A stretch of DNA of 34,398 nucleotides from PSLL01 sp964389705 (GTDB lineage Bacteria > Desulfobacterota_D > UBA1144 > Nemesobacterales > CSP1-2), in the NCBI GenBank assembly GCA_964389705.1, contig CAYMEO010000018.1:1-34398 (forward strand), read 5' to 3'. The notes under the pieces were generated by a model, which saw nothing but the letters and a program-made list of their open reading frames with translations, had not been told where the DNA came from and did not search any database. This document shows, one piece after another, positions 1 to 7,992 of this stretch (its first letter is position 1; each line of letters opens with the position of its first letter). The translations under genes were made by a program, and so were the position numbers.

Positions 1-150
1 TCCTTACACACCTCTTACCTGGTAAATATCTCCATACCACGTGCCAAATTGGTATCTTCAGAATCGCTCTTGGTATTATGCGCTATTTGGAATTATCTTA
101 TCTCTAATCTTTCAATGGCGATTGTCTTGCGGCATACTATAATAATCCAA

Positions 151-1044
151 ATGAGAGGAGAAATCGTAGGAATTACAGGCGGCACGGGTTTCGTGGGAAG
201 AAATATTGTAGAGAAGCTTTTAGAGGAAAAGTGGAATATAAGATGCCTTGTAAGAAAACCCCAAGAGGCAAGAGACCTAAAGAGGCGAGGAATAGAGGTC
301 TATAAAGGAGACGTTACAGATAAATCCTCTATAGATAAATCGTTTTTTCATAATCTAACCTATATAATTCATCTAGTGGGAATAATTAAAGAATTAGACA
401 ATCAGACATTCGAAAGGGTTCATTTCGAGGGAACCAAAAACGTCGTTGACCTTGCGAAAGAGGCAGGGGTAAAAAAATTCGTTCACATGAGTGGGCTTGG
501 GGCAAGGCCCAACGCAAGAAGTAGGTATCACTCTACAAAATGGATGGCTGAGGAGTACCTGAGGAGGAGCGGACTAAATTATACGATATTTAGACCCTCA
601 GTTATCTTTGGCCCTAATGATGGGTTTATAAATACATTCATACGAATGATAAAGCTCTCCCCAGTTATCCCGGTGCCCAAGGGCAGAAAGCTTCAGCCAA
701 TATATGTAGGGGACGTCGCCCACTGCTTTGTCCAGTCTCTAAGTAACTCGAAAACTGATAAGAGAACATTTGAACTCGGAGGAAGCCATAGGCTCACTCT
801 TGAAGAGATAATAAAGATCATAATGAGAGTCCTTAATACAGAAAGGATCTTGATTCCGATTCCGACTTCATTTATGTACGCTCCGGCATTTCTTTTTCAG
901 AGCATTCTCAAGAATCCCCCTATTACACTTGACCAACTCAAGATGCTTGAAGAGGATAATACCTGTGATATAAAAGAAGTGCTTGAGATATTCTCCTTCT
1001 CGCCTCTGCCGCTTGAAGAGGGATTAAAGAAATACCTAGATTAA
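151..1044 (+). CDS. NAD(P)-binding epimerase, complex I NDUFA9-like
   Basis: This encodes a 297-aa atypical short-chain dehydrogenase/NAD-dependent epimerase of the NDUFA9-like group. The protein begins almost directly with the Rossmann glycine motif GITGGTGFVGRN, and a Tyr-x-x-x-Lys type active-site motif appears as RYHSTKW near residue 130. Length and layout match bacterial NDUFA9-like oxidoreductases, which bind NAD(P)H and are often tied to quinone or sugar-nucleotide metabolism; the substrate cannot be told from sequence. The frame stays open upstream to a TTG at position 49, but the extra 34 residues precede the normal Rossmann start, so ATG 151 is preferred. A perfect TATAAT at 138-143 lies only a few bases before this ATG, so either the leader is extremely short or the promoter is elsewhere. 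Confidence 0.85.
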   Translation: MRGEIVGITGGTGFVGRNIVEKLLEEKWNIRCLVRKPQEARDLKRRGIEVYKGDVTDKSSIDKSFFHNLTYIIHLVGIIKELDNQTFERVHFEGTKNVVDLAKEAGVKKFVHMSGLGARPNARSRYHSTKWMAEEYLRRSGLNYTIFRPSVIFGPNDGFINTFIRMIKLSPVIPVPKGRKLQPIYVGDVAHCFVQSLSNSKTDKRTFELGGSHRLTLEEIIKIIMRVLNTERILIPIPTSFMYAPAFLFQSILKNPPITLDQLKMLEEDNTCDIKEVLEIFSFSPLPLEEGLKKYLD

Positions 1045-1139
1045 TATAGACGGCTTCTTACGTATCATCCGATGCCAAGTCTCAAATATCGTAAAAAGGC
1101 AGTAGACAAAAATTATCAGATTGTGGTAAATATAAGTTT

Positions 1140-2741
1140 ATGTTAAATAGGCTTGTTATTTTTTCAGCCCTTTTAGTCTTTCTCTTTGGCTGCAAGGGAA
1201 AAGAGGAACAAAATGTTTCTTCCGCCTTGTTCGAAAAGGATACACTTAGGATAAATATAGGCTCTGAGCCTCCTACGCTTGACTGGTCCCTTGCTACAGA
1301 CAGCACCTCATACACAATAATACTCAATATAATGGATGGACTTACAAGGTTTGGAAAGGATATGAAACCTGAGCCTAATCTTGCTGAGAGGTGGGAGATA
1401 AGCGAGGACGGAAAAGCAATTATCTTCCATCTGAGAAAAGGCGTGTTTTGGACCGATGGAAGACCTCTTAAGGCTAGAGATTTTGAATATTCATGGAAGC
1501 GTCTCCTTAATCCTAAGACAGGAGCGAGTTATGCCTACTCCCTCTATGATATAGAGGGTGCAGAGGAATACAACACGGGGAAAGAAAATGACCCGAAGAA
1601 GGTCGGTATAAGAGCCATCGATGACTACACGCTCTCTGTGAAACTAAAGCGCCCAGCATCCTACTTTCTCAGTCTCCTCACATTTATGTCAACCTTCCCA
1701 ATGAGACAGGATGTTGTAGAAAAGTATGGTGCAAAGTGGACTGAGCCTCAAAACATAGTCACACTTGGGGCATTTAAGCTCTCTACCTGGCGCCATCACG
1801 AAAAGATCCTGCTCTCAAAAAACCCGAACTACTGGGGAGAAAAGCCGAAAATTAACAAGGTCGAGATGATAATGAATGAAAACCCTGCATCATCCCTTGC
1901 CCTTTATGAAGATGGAGAGCTTGATTTCCTTGATGGAAGAAACATACCTACGCTTGAGGTTCCGAGATTAAGACTCTCGCCTGAGTTCAAAACAGCACCA
2001 CAGTTCAGATGCAATTACATTGGGTTCAATGTGAAGAAACCGCCATTTGACAATCCCTTGGTAAGACGCGCATTTTCTGCAGCAATAGACCGCTCAAGGC
2101 TCGCTGAACTCATACAGGGTGCAGGGATCCCAACAACCTCCTGGATTCCACAGGGGATGCTTGGATATAACCCTGAAATTGGGATTAAGTTCAACCCCGA
2201 ACAGGCAAGGGCCTGGATTGCAGAAGCAGGATATAAAGACCGAGATAGATTTCCCCGCGTGGTCTTTTTATATCCCGATGTTGGAAATATAAGGATCATC
2301 GCCGAGGCACTTCAGAGTATGTGGAAGGCATATTTAGGTGTGGAAGTAGAGCTTGAGAATCAAGAGTGGAAGATATATCTGAGCACGCTTGATACAGACC
2401 CGCCCCCTGTGTTTCACGCCGGATGGGGGGCGGACTTTCCAGATCCACACAATTTTATGAGCATGTTTGAGTGCAAAAGCGGAAACAATAGAACTAGGTG
2501 GTGCAATCATAGGTATGATGAACTCGTAGAGAAAGCCGCTCAGGAAGAAGACCCTCAAAAAAGGGTCGCAATCTATGGAGAGGCCCAGAGAATACTCACT
2601 GAAACCGATGTTCCCATTGCTCCAACACTTATATCCATTCAGCAGAGTATGGTAAAGCCTTATGTAGTAGGCCTTGATCCCAATCCGCTTGACCTTATCT
2701 TGTTCAATAAGGTGTCTTTTATTAAAGGCTTATTAAGGTAA
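1140..2741 (+). CDS. Peptide ABC transporter substrate-binding lipoprotein (OppA family)
   Basis: This is a 533-aa periplasmic solute-binding protein of the SBP_bac_5 (OppA/DppA) family, which captures oligopeptides or similar ligands for an ABC importer. A short hydrophobic signal ends in the lipobox LFGC with Cys18 as the lipidation site, so the protein should be membrane-anchored. Family hallmarks include EPPTLDW near the mature N-terminus, LAERWEISEDGKAIIFHLRK, and FDNPLVRRAFSAAIDR in the central part. Length is normal for the family. No permease or ATPase gene is adjacent, so it is an orphan binding protein or its transporter is elsewhere. No convincing ribosome binding site precedes ATG 1140, but the signal peptide supports this start. 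Confidence 0.93.
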   Translation: MLNRLVIFSALLVFLFGCKGKEEQNVSSALFEKDTLRINIGSEPPTLDWSLATDSTSYTIILNIMDGLTRFGKDMKPEPNLAERWEISEDGKAIIFHLRKGVFWTDGRPLKARDFEYSWKRLLNPKTGASYAYSLYDIEGAEEYNTGKENDPKKVGIRAIDDYTLSVKLKRPASYFLSLLTFMSTFPMRQDVVEKYGAKWTEPQNIVTLGAFKLSTWRHHEKILLSKNPNYWGEKPKINKVEMIMNENPASSLALYEDGELDFLDGRNIPTLEVPRLRLSPEFKTAPQFRCNYIGFNVKKPPFDNPLVRRAFSAAIDRSRLAELIQGAGIPTTSWIPQGMLGYNPEIGIKFNPEQARAWIAEAGYKDRDRFPRVVFLYPDVGNIRIIAEALQSMWKAYLGVEVELENQEWKIYLSTLDTDPPPVFHAGWGADFPDPHNFMSMFECKSGNNRTRWCNHRYDELVEKAAQEEDPQKRVAIYGEAQRILTETDVPIAPTLISIQQSMVKPYVVGLDPNPLDLILFNKVSFIKGLLR

Positions 2742-2780
2742 AGGCATAAACATCGTTGACACATGTAAACCCTCTTTACA

Positions 2781-2870
2781 CACCCTAAGTTAAGTAAAGA
2801 ATCTGTATTTCTAACCTCTTAAGTTGACAAGACACACTTAGAGGCAAAAAAGAGTAAACGACGTTTACAT
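2781..2870 (+). repeat. Copy 1 of an intergenic element also found before the guaBA cluster
   Basis: The 5' block CACCCTAAGTTAAGTAAA (2781-2798) matches 30618-30635 in 17 of 18 bases. A second block, AGAGGCAAAAAAGAGTAAAC (about 2840-2859), matches AGAGGGCAAAAAAGGTATAC at about 30699-30718 with small changes, and CAT follows both. The DNA between the blocks differs in length and sequence. Both copies lie in long gene-free regions upstream of operons, so this may be a dispersed small element or a shared regulatory module. Confidence 0.5.
2854..2868. promoter_or_regulatory. Perfect palindrome GTAAACGACGTTTAC
   Basis: Seven-base arms GTAAACG and CGTTTAC flank a central A, with no mismatch. Such a short, perfect dyad in an intergenic region fits an operator for a dimeric DNA-binding protein. 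It lies about 220 bases upstream of the -24/-12 promoter. Nothing in the sequence identifies the regulator. Confidence 0.4.
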
Positions 2871-2971
2871 AAATGAAACCTCAAATTGAACTTCAGACTC
2901 ATTAAACAGTAGGCACTGAACATCCTATAATCGAATAATAACAGGATTAGTCTTTGAGAAACCAAGATTTT

Positions 2972-2984
2972 GACAATTTTTGTC
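2972..2984. promoter_or_regulatory. Candidate enhancer-binding-protein site (GACAA-N3-TTGTC)
   Basis: The inverted repeat GACAATTTTTGTC begins 117 bases upstream of the -24 element at 3089, the usual range for sigma-54 upstream activating sequences. The larger dyad TTTGACAATT (2969-2978) / AATTGTCAAA (2998-3007) overlaps it, so there may be two adjacent half-sites. A near-identical GACAAATTTTGTC starts 120 bases before the second -24/-12 promoter, at 19159. Binding is inferred from position and recurrence. Confidence 0.6.
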
Positions 2985-3060
2985 ATTAATTCTCTTTAAT
3001 TGTCAAAAAATGATTAAAGAATTATCCAACACCCTTTCGTCTAAGTTATTTTGTGAATAA

Positions 3061-3073
3061 TACTAACTGGTTA
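3061..3073 (+). promoter_or_regulatory. Possible IHF-binding site
   Basis: TACTAACTGGTTA resembles the IHF consensus WATCAANNNNTTR with two mismatches. It lies between the inverted repeat and the -24 element, where DNA bending is expected at sigma-54 promoters. The aligned position before the second promoter (19250-19262) holds TATCAGCAGATTA, with one mismatch. The support is positional and modest. Confidence 0.35.
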
Positions 3074-3088
3074 GGTAATAAGACCTCA

Positions 3089-3105
3089 TGGCACAGACGT
3101 TGCTA
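3089..3105 (+). promoter_or_regulatory. Sigma-54 (-24/-12) promoter of the sigma factor gene
   Basis: TGGCAC, a 5-nt spacer and TTGCTA form a full match to the RpoN consensus with exact GG-N10-GC spacing (GG at 3090-3091, GC at 3102-3103). Transcription would begin near 3115, leaving a leader of about 24 nt with GAGG before ATG 3139. TTGCTAATA is repeated directly at 3110-3118. This promoter type requires RpoN and an AAA+ activator, neither of which is encoded in the window. Confidence 0.8.
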
Positions 3106-3138
3106 ATAGTTGCTAATATCTGTAAGTGAGGTATAAAA

Positions 3139-4320
3139 ATGGTACAAAATAGCTTAATAGAAACAATCCAAGATTTATCAATTGAGCCCTTTATAGAAGG
3201 GAATGGTTTAACAAACCAAAATGAGACAGAGGCCATCTTCGAAAATGGCAATGAATCTCTAGATAACAAACACAGATGGATTCCTGAAGAAGACTACAGG
3301 CTCCTTCAATATTACTTTAAAGAAGTAGGTGGGGAGCCCCTTCTCAGCCCGGAAGAAGAGGCTGATATATGCACCAAGATAAAGGAGTATCAAACAAAGA
3401 TCAAAGAAATAAAAACCCTGCTCAATAAAGCCATGCGGCAATACTCAAATGGTCTACATTCCTCACATCACCCTTGTAAGTACCCAAGAAGAAAAAACCA
3501 CATTAGAGAGGCCAAAATCTCGAGTGCCGATGTTTCATCAGAAGAGAGGGTGCAGAAACTCTCTGCCCTTCTGAGGGTTTATTTAAAGCAATTGAGAACA
3601 CTCAAAGAGAGGTTTGTAAAATCCAACTTAAGGCTCGTTATAAGCATAGCCAAAAAGCATATGGGACGGGGACTCCCATTTGCCGATCTCATTCAAGAGG
3701 GGAATATCGGTCTTATGAAGGCAGTAGAGAAGTTTGATCACTCAAAGGGCTATAGATTTTCAACCTATGCCTCCTGGTGGATAATACAGCGTATATCCCG
3801 TGCCCTCTTTGACCAGACCAGGATTATCAGGGTGCCGGTTCGTGTGCTTGAACAGGCAAATAGGGCCTATAAGACAACCGCTATGCTTCAGAATAAGAGG
3901 GGTAGAAAACCGGAAATAGATGAGATTGCCCAGGAATCCGGGCTTAGTGTTCAGAAGGTAAAAAAGGTAATGAATGCAACCCCAAGCATGGTCTACCTTG
4001 ATGCCTCAGGCCCTAATTCAGACGACGAGAAAAATACGCTCCTCGATCTAATACCTGACAGAAGACCCTCTACAGACCTAATTATTGAAAAGGTCACTAT
4101 GAATGAAAAGATTGAAGAAGCCCTATCGAGCCTATCTGACAGGGAAGAAGAGATACTGAAGATGAGATTCGGTATTGGATACAACAGTTCATACACACTT
4201 GATGAGATTGGAAATAGATACGGGCTTACAAGAGAGCGTATAAGACAGATTGAAAAGCGTGCCCTTAGAAAGCTCAAACAGCTTGAAGTAGGAACACTGC
4301 TCAAGGATTTTATAGAATGA
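3139..4320 (+). CDS. Sigma-70 family RNA polymerase sigma factor (RpoD/RpoS-like)
   Basis: This is a 393-aa group 1/2 sigma factor that directs core RNA polymerase to -35/-10 promoters. Region 1.2 is seen around YYFKEVGGEPLLSPEEEADI. Region 2 spans about residues 163-233 and includes DLIQEGNIGLMKAVEKFD and the -10 recognition segment with FSTYASWWI and RIIRVPV. Region 3 follows to about 310. Region 4 (about 325-388) ends in the helix-turn-helix LDEIGNRYGLTRERIRQIEK. It is shorter than typical RpoD and longer than typical RpoS, with a basic insert after region 1.2. Because it lies behind a sigma-54 promoter, an alternative, stationary-phase or developmental role is more likely than housekeeping. 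Its stop codon overlaps the next start (ATGA). Confidence 0.92.
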   Translation: MVQNSLIETIQDLSIEPFIEGNGLTNQNETEAIFENGNESLDNKHRWIPEEDYRLLQYYFKEVGGEPLLSPEEEADICTKIKEYQTKIKEIKTLLNKAMRQYSNGLHSSHHPCKYPRRKNHIREAKISSADVSSEERVQKLSALLRVYLKQLRTLKERFVKSNLRLVISIAKKHMGRGLPFADLIQEGNIGLMKAVEKFDHSKGYRFSTYASWWIIQRISRALFDQTRIIRVPVRVLEQANRAYKTTAMLQNKRGRKPEIDEIAQESGLSVQKVKKVMNATPSMVYLDASGPNSDDEKNTLLDLIPDRRPSTDLIIEKVTMNEKIEEALSSLSDREEEILKMRFGIGYNSSYTLDEIGNRYGLTRERIRQIEKRALRKLKQLEVGTLLKDFIE

Positions 4321-4700
4321 TAGTCCAATTTATCAATCAACTCTATAGATATAAAAAGGGGGTAGAGGAAAAGAGAGAAAACAGGTATAGCCCAGAGTAT
4401 ATTGCAAGGCTTCTTGCAAGAAAGTCCCCTAAGGGAAAGGCACTCTTTCACTTTAAAAATAAAAGCGACTACATTGCCCTCTTCTCGAATAGGCAGCTAA
4501 ATGTGAGAGGGAAAGAGGATATTTTCAGGGCCTGGGGGAGCTCGGAGTTTAAGGGCCTAAAGCCACAGGCTGTTTTTGAAGAGCTTGAAAGAGAGATAGT
4601 AAAGATTAAGGTTATATCGGCATCAGGCAGGAATAACTATTCATTTAGCTCTTACGGCGAGTTCATGTGCTGGCTTGCAAATGAAGGCGATAAAAACTGA
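4317..4700 (+). CDS. Unknown 127-aa protein translationally coupled to the sigma factor
   Basis: I do not recognise a family. The ATG overlaps the sigma factor stop codon by 4 nt (ATGA), which predicts translational coupling and co-expression from the -24/-12 promoter. The protein is basic in its first third (YRYKKGVEEKRENRYSPEYI), then mixed, with aromatic pairs such as LFHFKNKSDYIALF and a C-terminal SYGEFMCWLANEG. It has no signal peptide or membrane segment and should be cytoplasmic. Proteins coupled to sigma factors are often anti-sigma or sigma-assisting factors, but that is only a guess from position. Confidence 0.75.
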   Translation: MIVQFINQLYRYKKGVEEKRENRYSPEYIARLLARKSPKGKALFHFKNKSDYIALFSNRQLNVRGKEDIFRAWGSSEFKGLKPQAVFEELEREIVKIKVISASGRNNYSFSSYGEFMCWLANEGDKN

Positions 4701-4727
4701 CTTCAAATCGGTAACCTGTGACTTTCA

Positions 4728-5729
4728 TTACCTTTCTGGTGCAAGTTCCACAATTGTCTCTTTTACCATCTCGCGTGAGGCCTTGGGCGGGAATATAATA
4801 ATCGGCAAATCTGCGCCCGCCCGTCTAAATTCTTCGAGTCTTCTTCTCCCCTCTTGTGCCGTTCCAAAAATCGCAACTGAATCTATCATAGTATCGCTTA
4901 CAGATTGAATTGCCTGGGCTTTGCTCCCCTTTTTCCATGCCTCCAAAATACGATCTGCCTCTTCTCTAAACCCGTATCTGCTTATCACACTATGGTAAAA
5001 CGTTCCCATCCCACCCACATAGTAGGCTATATGCTCTTGAATAGCCCTTTTTGATAAATCAACATCCCTGGAAACACATGCGGGAATATAAGGGCACACT
5101 TTAATTCGACCTACATCCCTTCCCGCGGCCCTTGCCCCGGCCGTGAGTTCTTTTTTGGCATCTTGAATGTAACCCCTTGGAATCAAAAACGGAATCCACC
5201 CATCTGCCAACTCTCCAGTAAGATGGATGTTCTTTGGTCCAATCGAAGCAATGTAGATCGGGATGTTTTTTCGTGGAGGAGTAAACTGAAGACGGAAATT
5301 TTTGAGTTTAAATATCTCTCCAATATAATTCACTCTATCCCCATTAAGTATCATTCTTATGATTTCGATATATTCCCTTGTTCGCCGAAGCGGTTTTTCA
5401 AACCTTATCCCGTGCCAGTCTTCAATCACAACAGGCCCGCTTGTGCCAAGTCCAAGGATCATACGTCCCTCTGAGATCTCATCGAGCGTTGCAATGGCCT
5501 GAGCAATCGCGGCAGGGGTTCGGCTAAACACAGAGACAATCCCTGTACCGAGATTGATTCTCTTTGTATGAATGGCAATGAATGCAAGAAGAGAAAAAGC
5601 TTCTCTCCCCCACATCTCTGGAACCCAGATAGAATGAAATCCGAGTTCTTCTGCGAGCCTTGATACCTCGATGAGTTCAGATCTATTGACATCGCCCCAA
5701 TACGGAATTACAAGGCCGATTTTAGACAT
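4728..5729 (-). CDS. LLM-class (luciferase-like) F420/flavin-dependent oxidoreductase
   Basis: This is a 333-aa TIM-barrel enzyme of the bacterial luciferase-like monooxygenase superfamily, of the type usually annotated as F420-dependent oxidoreductase. Typical segments are the N-terminal SKIGLVIPYWGD, LAEELGFHSIWVPEMWGREA, RINLGTGIVSVFSRTPAAIA, DEISEGRMILGLGTSGP and PIYIASIGPKN. The substrate and the choice of F420 or FMN cannot be settled here. The frame opens nine codons earlier, but the start at 5729 has AGAGGAG just upstream and begins at the conserved strand, so it is preferred. It is divergent from the glycogen debranching gene and converges with the sigma-factor pair, 27 nt away. Confidence 0.9.
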   Translation of the reverse strand: MSKIGLVIPYWGDVNRSELIEVSRLAEELGFHSIWVPEMWGREAFSLLAFIAIHTKRINLGTGIVSVFSRTPAAIAQAIATLDEISEGRMILGLGTSGPVVIEDWHGIRFEKPLRRTREYIEIIRMILNGDRVNYIGEIFKLKNFRLQFTPPRKNIPIYIASIGPKNIHLTGELADGWIPFLIPRGYIQDAKKELTAGARAAGRDVGRIKVCPYIPACVSRDVDLSKRAIQEHIAYYVGGMGTFYHSVISRYGFREEADRILEAWKKGSKAQAIQSVSDTMIDSVAIFGTAQEGRRRLEEFRRAGADLPIIIFPPKASREMVKETIVELAPER

Positions 5730-5855
5730 GTGTTTCTCCTCTAATACAGAATACACAGTTAATAAAAAAGTTTCCTATCGAGAATCGCTTTTGATAACGC
5801 AACCCTTTTTAAAATCCCATCGTCTAAATTATATTAGAACAATCACATATTTGGA

Positions 5856-7862
5856 ATGGGGATAAATTCCTACCTAGACATGACCATTGAATTCGGACGT
5901 GAAATTTGTTGTGAACTGAGTCTAGCCGAGGCTCGGGAGTGGCTTGTAACCAATGGCATTGGCGGTTATGCATCCGGTACTATAGCGGGACTGCTGACAC
6001 GCCGCTATCACGGATTACTCGTTGCAGCCCTCAAGCCGCCTCTCGGGCGAACCCTGCTTCTTGCCAAATTAGATGAGACTGCCGTGTACGATGAAAACCT
6101 ATATCCGCTCCACACAAACCGATGGGCAGATGGAACAGTAGACCCACATGGTTACAGGCATATTGAGGGTTTCTGCCTTGAAGGAACAACGCCTGTATGG
6201 AGATTTGCATGCGCGGATGCAATTCTCGAAAAACGGGTGTGGATGAAGCCCGGTGCCAATACGACCTATATTCACTACACACTACGTCGCGCAACAATGC
6301 CCATTAAATTGATGATTAAAGCACTCGTCAACTACTGCGATTATCATAGTACAACACACGGTAGGGAATGGCAGATGAGAATTGACCCGGTCCAAAACGG
6401 CTTCTGTGTGACGGCTTTCTCAGGTGCTTCTCCCTTTTACCTTTTAACAGACAGAGCCGAGGCCGCGCCTGCGCATGATTGGTATTTCGGGTTTGACCTG
6501 GCTCAAGAAAGATATAGAGGACTGAATGACCGCACAGATCATCTGCATGCGGCCACATTCAGAATTACACTCAACCCCGGAGAATCTCTCACATTTGCCG
6601 CAACCACTGAAGCATATCCGGATTTAGATGGTAAGGCACAATTGGAACTCAGACGTAGTCACGAGCAAAAATTAATTGAAACCTGGAAGGCCCGAAGACC
6701 AAAGGATATGAATGAAATCCCGGAATGGATAAATCACCTTGTCCTTGCTGCCGATCAGTTTATCGTGAGCCGCCCGCTGCCCGATGAGCCAGATGGCAAG
6801 AGCATAATCGCGGGTTATCACTGGTTTGCAGATTGGGGACGCGATACAATGGTCAGCCTGCCGGGTCTCACAATCTCTACAGGCCAACCAGAGGCGGCAC
6901 GCTCCATACTCCGCACATACGCCCGATACGTAGATCAGGGGATGTTGCCCAACCGATTTCCAGATGTTGGAGAGATGCCCGAATACAATACGGTAGATGC
7001 AACGCTCTGGTATTTTGAAGCAATCCGCATATACCACGACACAACGGGAGACAATGATCTGGTAAGTGAACTATTTCCAATACTTGTGGAAATCATTGAC
7101 TGGCACTGCCGTGGAACAAGATACAACATCCATGTAGACCCAAATGACGGACTGCTATACGCCGGAGAAAAAGGGGTGCAGCTCACATGGATGGACATTA
7201 AAATCGGTGACCTGGTGGTTACACCCCGCATCGGCAAGCCAGTGGAGGTAAATGCCCTTTGGTACAATGCCCTCAGAACAATGGCGAACTTCGCCCGGCT
7301 GATAGGAAAGCCATATAAAAAGTACGATATGATGGCTGAGATTGCCCTCTTGGGATTCGGGCAGTTCTGGAATGATAAGGCGGGATATTGCTACGACGTT
7401 ATAGACGGGCCAGATGGAGATGATCCAACACTAAGACCAAACCAGATATTTGCTGTGTCCTTGCCCCAGAGTCCAATTACACCGGATCAGCAAAGGGCTG
7501 TAGTGGAGACTTGCGCACGATCTCTTCTTACATCCTATGGCCTTCGTAGCCTTGACCCCAACCATCCACATTACAAGGGGCATTACATAGGTGATCAGTT
7601 TCAACGAGACAGTGCATACCATCAGGGAACAGTATGGGGATGGCTTATAGGCCCGTTTGTCATTGCGCATCTACGCGTATACAACGATCCCGCGCGGGCG
7701 CGAGAGATCCTAAAGCCTATGTCAAATCAGATGATTGCGCGCGGAGTCGGAACCCTAAGTGAAATCTATGATGGCGATGCACCTATGACACCCAGAGGTT
7801 GCATTGCCCAAGCATGGACTGTGGCTGAGGTCATTCGCGCATGGCATACAATAGAGAAATGA
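5856..7862 (+). CDS. Glycogen debranching enzyme (amylo-alpha-1,6-glucosidase type)
   Basis: This 668-aa enzyme hydrolyses alpha-1,6 branch points in glycogen-like polymers. The N-terminal GDE_N domain carries WLVTNGIGGYASGTIAGLLT and RRYHGLLVAA, the usual opening of bacterial debranching enzymes. The C-terminal (alpha/alpha)6 catalytic domain has DWGRDTM (about residues 326-332), YNTVDATLWYFEA, QLTWMDIKIGD (about 443-453) and HQGTVWGWLIGPF. Length is as expected. An in-frame Met lies eight codons later (5880), and neither start has a strong ribosome binding site, so the exact N-terminus is uncertain. No other glycogen gene is adjacent. Confidence 0.93.
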   Translation: MGINSYLDMTIEFGREICCELSLAEAREWLVTNGIGGYASGTIAGLLTRRYHGLLVAALKPPLGRTLLLAKLDETAVYDENLYPLHTNRWADGTVDPHGYRHIEGFCLEGTTPVWRFACADAILEKRVWMKPGANTTYIHYTLRRATMPIKLMIKALVNYCDYHSTTHGREWQMRIDPVQNGFCVTAFSGASPFYLLTDRAEAAPAHDWYFGFDLAQERYRGLNDRTDHLHAATFRITLNPGESLTFAATTEAYPDLDGKAQLELRRSHEQKLIETWKARRPKDMNEIPEWINHLVLAADQFIVSRPLPDEPDGKSIIAGYHWFADWGRDTMVSLPGLTISTGQPEAARSILRTYARYVDQGMLPNRFPDVGEMPEYNTVDATLWYFEAIRIYHDTTGDNDLVSELFPILVEIIDWHCRGTRYNIHVDPNDGLLYAGEKGVQLTWMDIKIGDLVVTPRIGKPVEVNALWYNALRTMANFARLIGKPYKKYDMMAEIALLGFGQFWNDKAGYCYDVIDGPDGDDPTLRPNQIFAVSLPQSPITPDQQRAVVETCARSLLTSYGLRSLDPNHPHYKGHYIGDQFQRDSAYHQGTVWGWLIGPFVIAHLRVYNDPARAREILKPMSNQMIARGVGTLSEIYDGDAPMTPRGCIAQAWTVAEVIRAWHTIEK

Positions 7863-7923
7863 GTCGCCACACAATAATTGCACATCACCTAACTCATACA
7901 AGAAAGTAGTCAAAAAGCCTCTG

Positions 7924-7953
7924 TTGTAACCGTTTCAAATACTTAGATATAAT
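7924..7953 (+). promoter_or_regulatory. Candidate sigma-70 promoter of the hybrid kinase gene
   Basis: TTGTAA (7924-7929), an 18-nt spacer and a perfect TATAAT (7948-7953) lie 39 bases before ATG 7993. GAGGGG follows shortly before the start codon and would serve as the ribosome binding site. Confidence 0.5.
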
Positions 7954-7992
7954 AAAGATTTGGCTAGGACTTGTCATCGAGGGGATGTATTA

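Larger units (their letters stand above)
2742..3138. other. 397-nt intergenic regulatory region upstream of the sigma factor gene
   Basis: No gene is seen here. It contains, in order: a block shared with the region before the guaBA cluster (2781-2870), a perfect 15-nt palindrome (2854-2868), an inverted repeat that may be an enhancer site (2972-2984), a possible IHF site (3061-3073) and a -24/-12 promoter (3089-3105). Two TTGACA hexamers (2756-2761 and 2824-2829) could be sigma-70 -35 boxes, but neither has a good -10 at the right distance. Confidence 0.7.

Noticed and set aside
3993..4451. Minus-strand 152-aa ORF opposite the sigma factor end
   Set aside because: It overlaps conserved sigma regions 3 and 4 and the coupled downstream gene, and has low-complexity Ser/Leu composition.
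4675..4908. Plus-strand 77-aa ORF between the sigma-coupled gene and the LLM gene
   Set aside because: It is antisense to the conserved 3' end of the LLM oxidoreductase gene and overlaps the end of the 127-aa gene.
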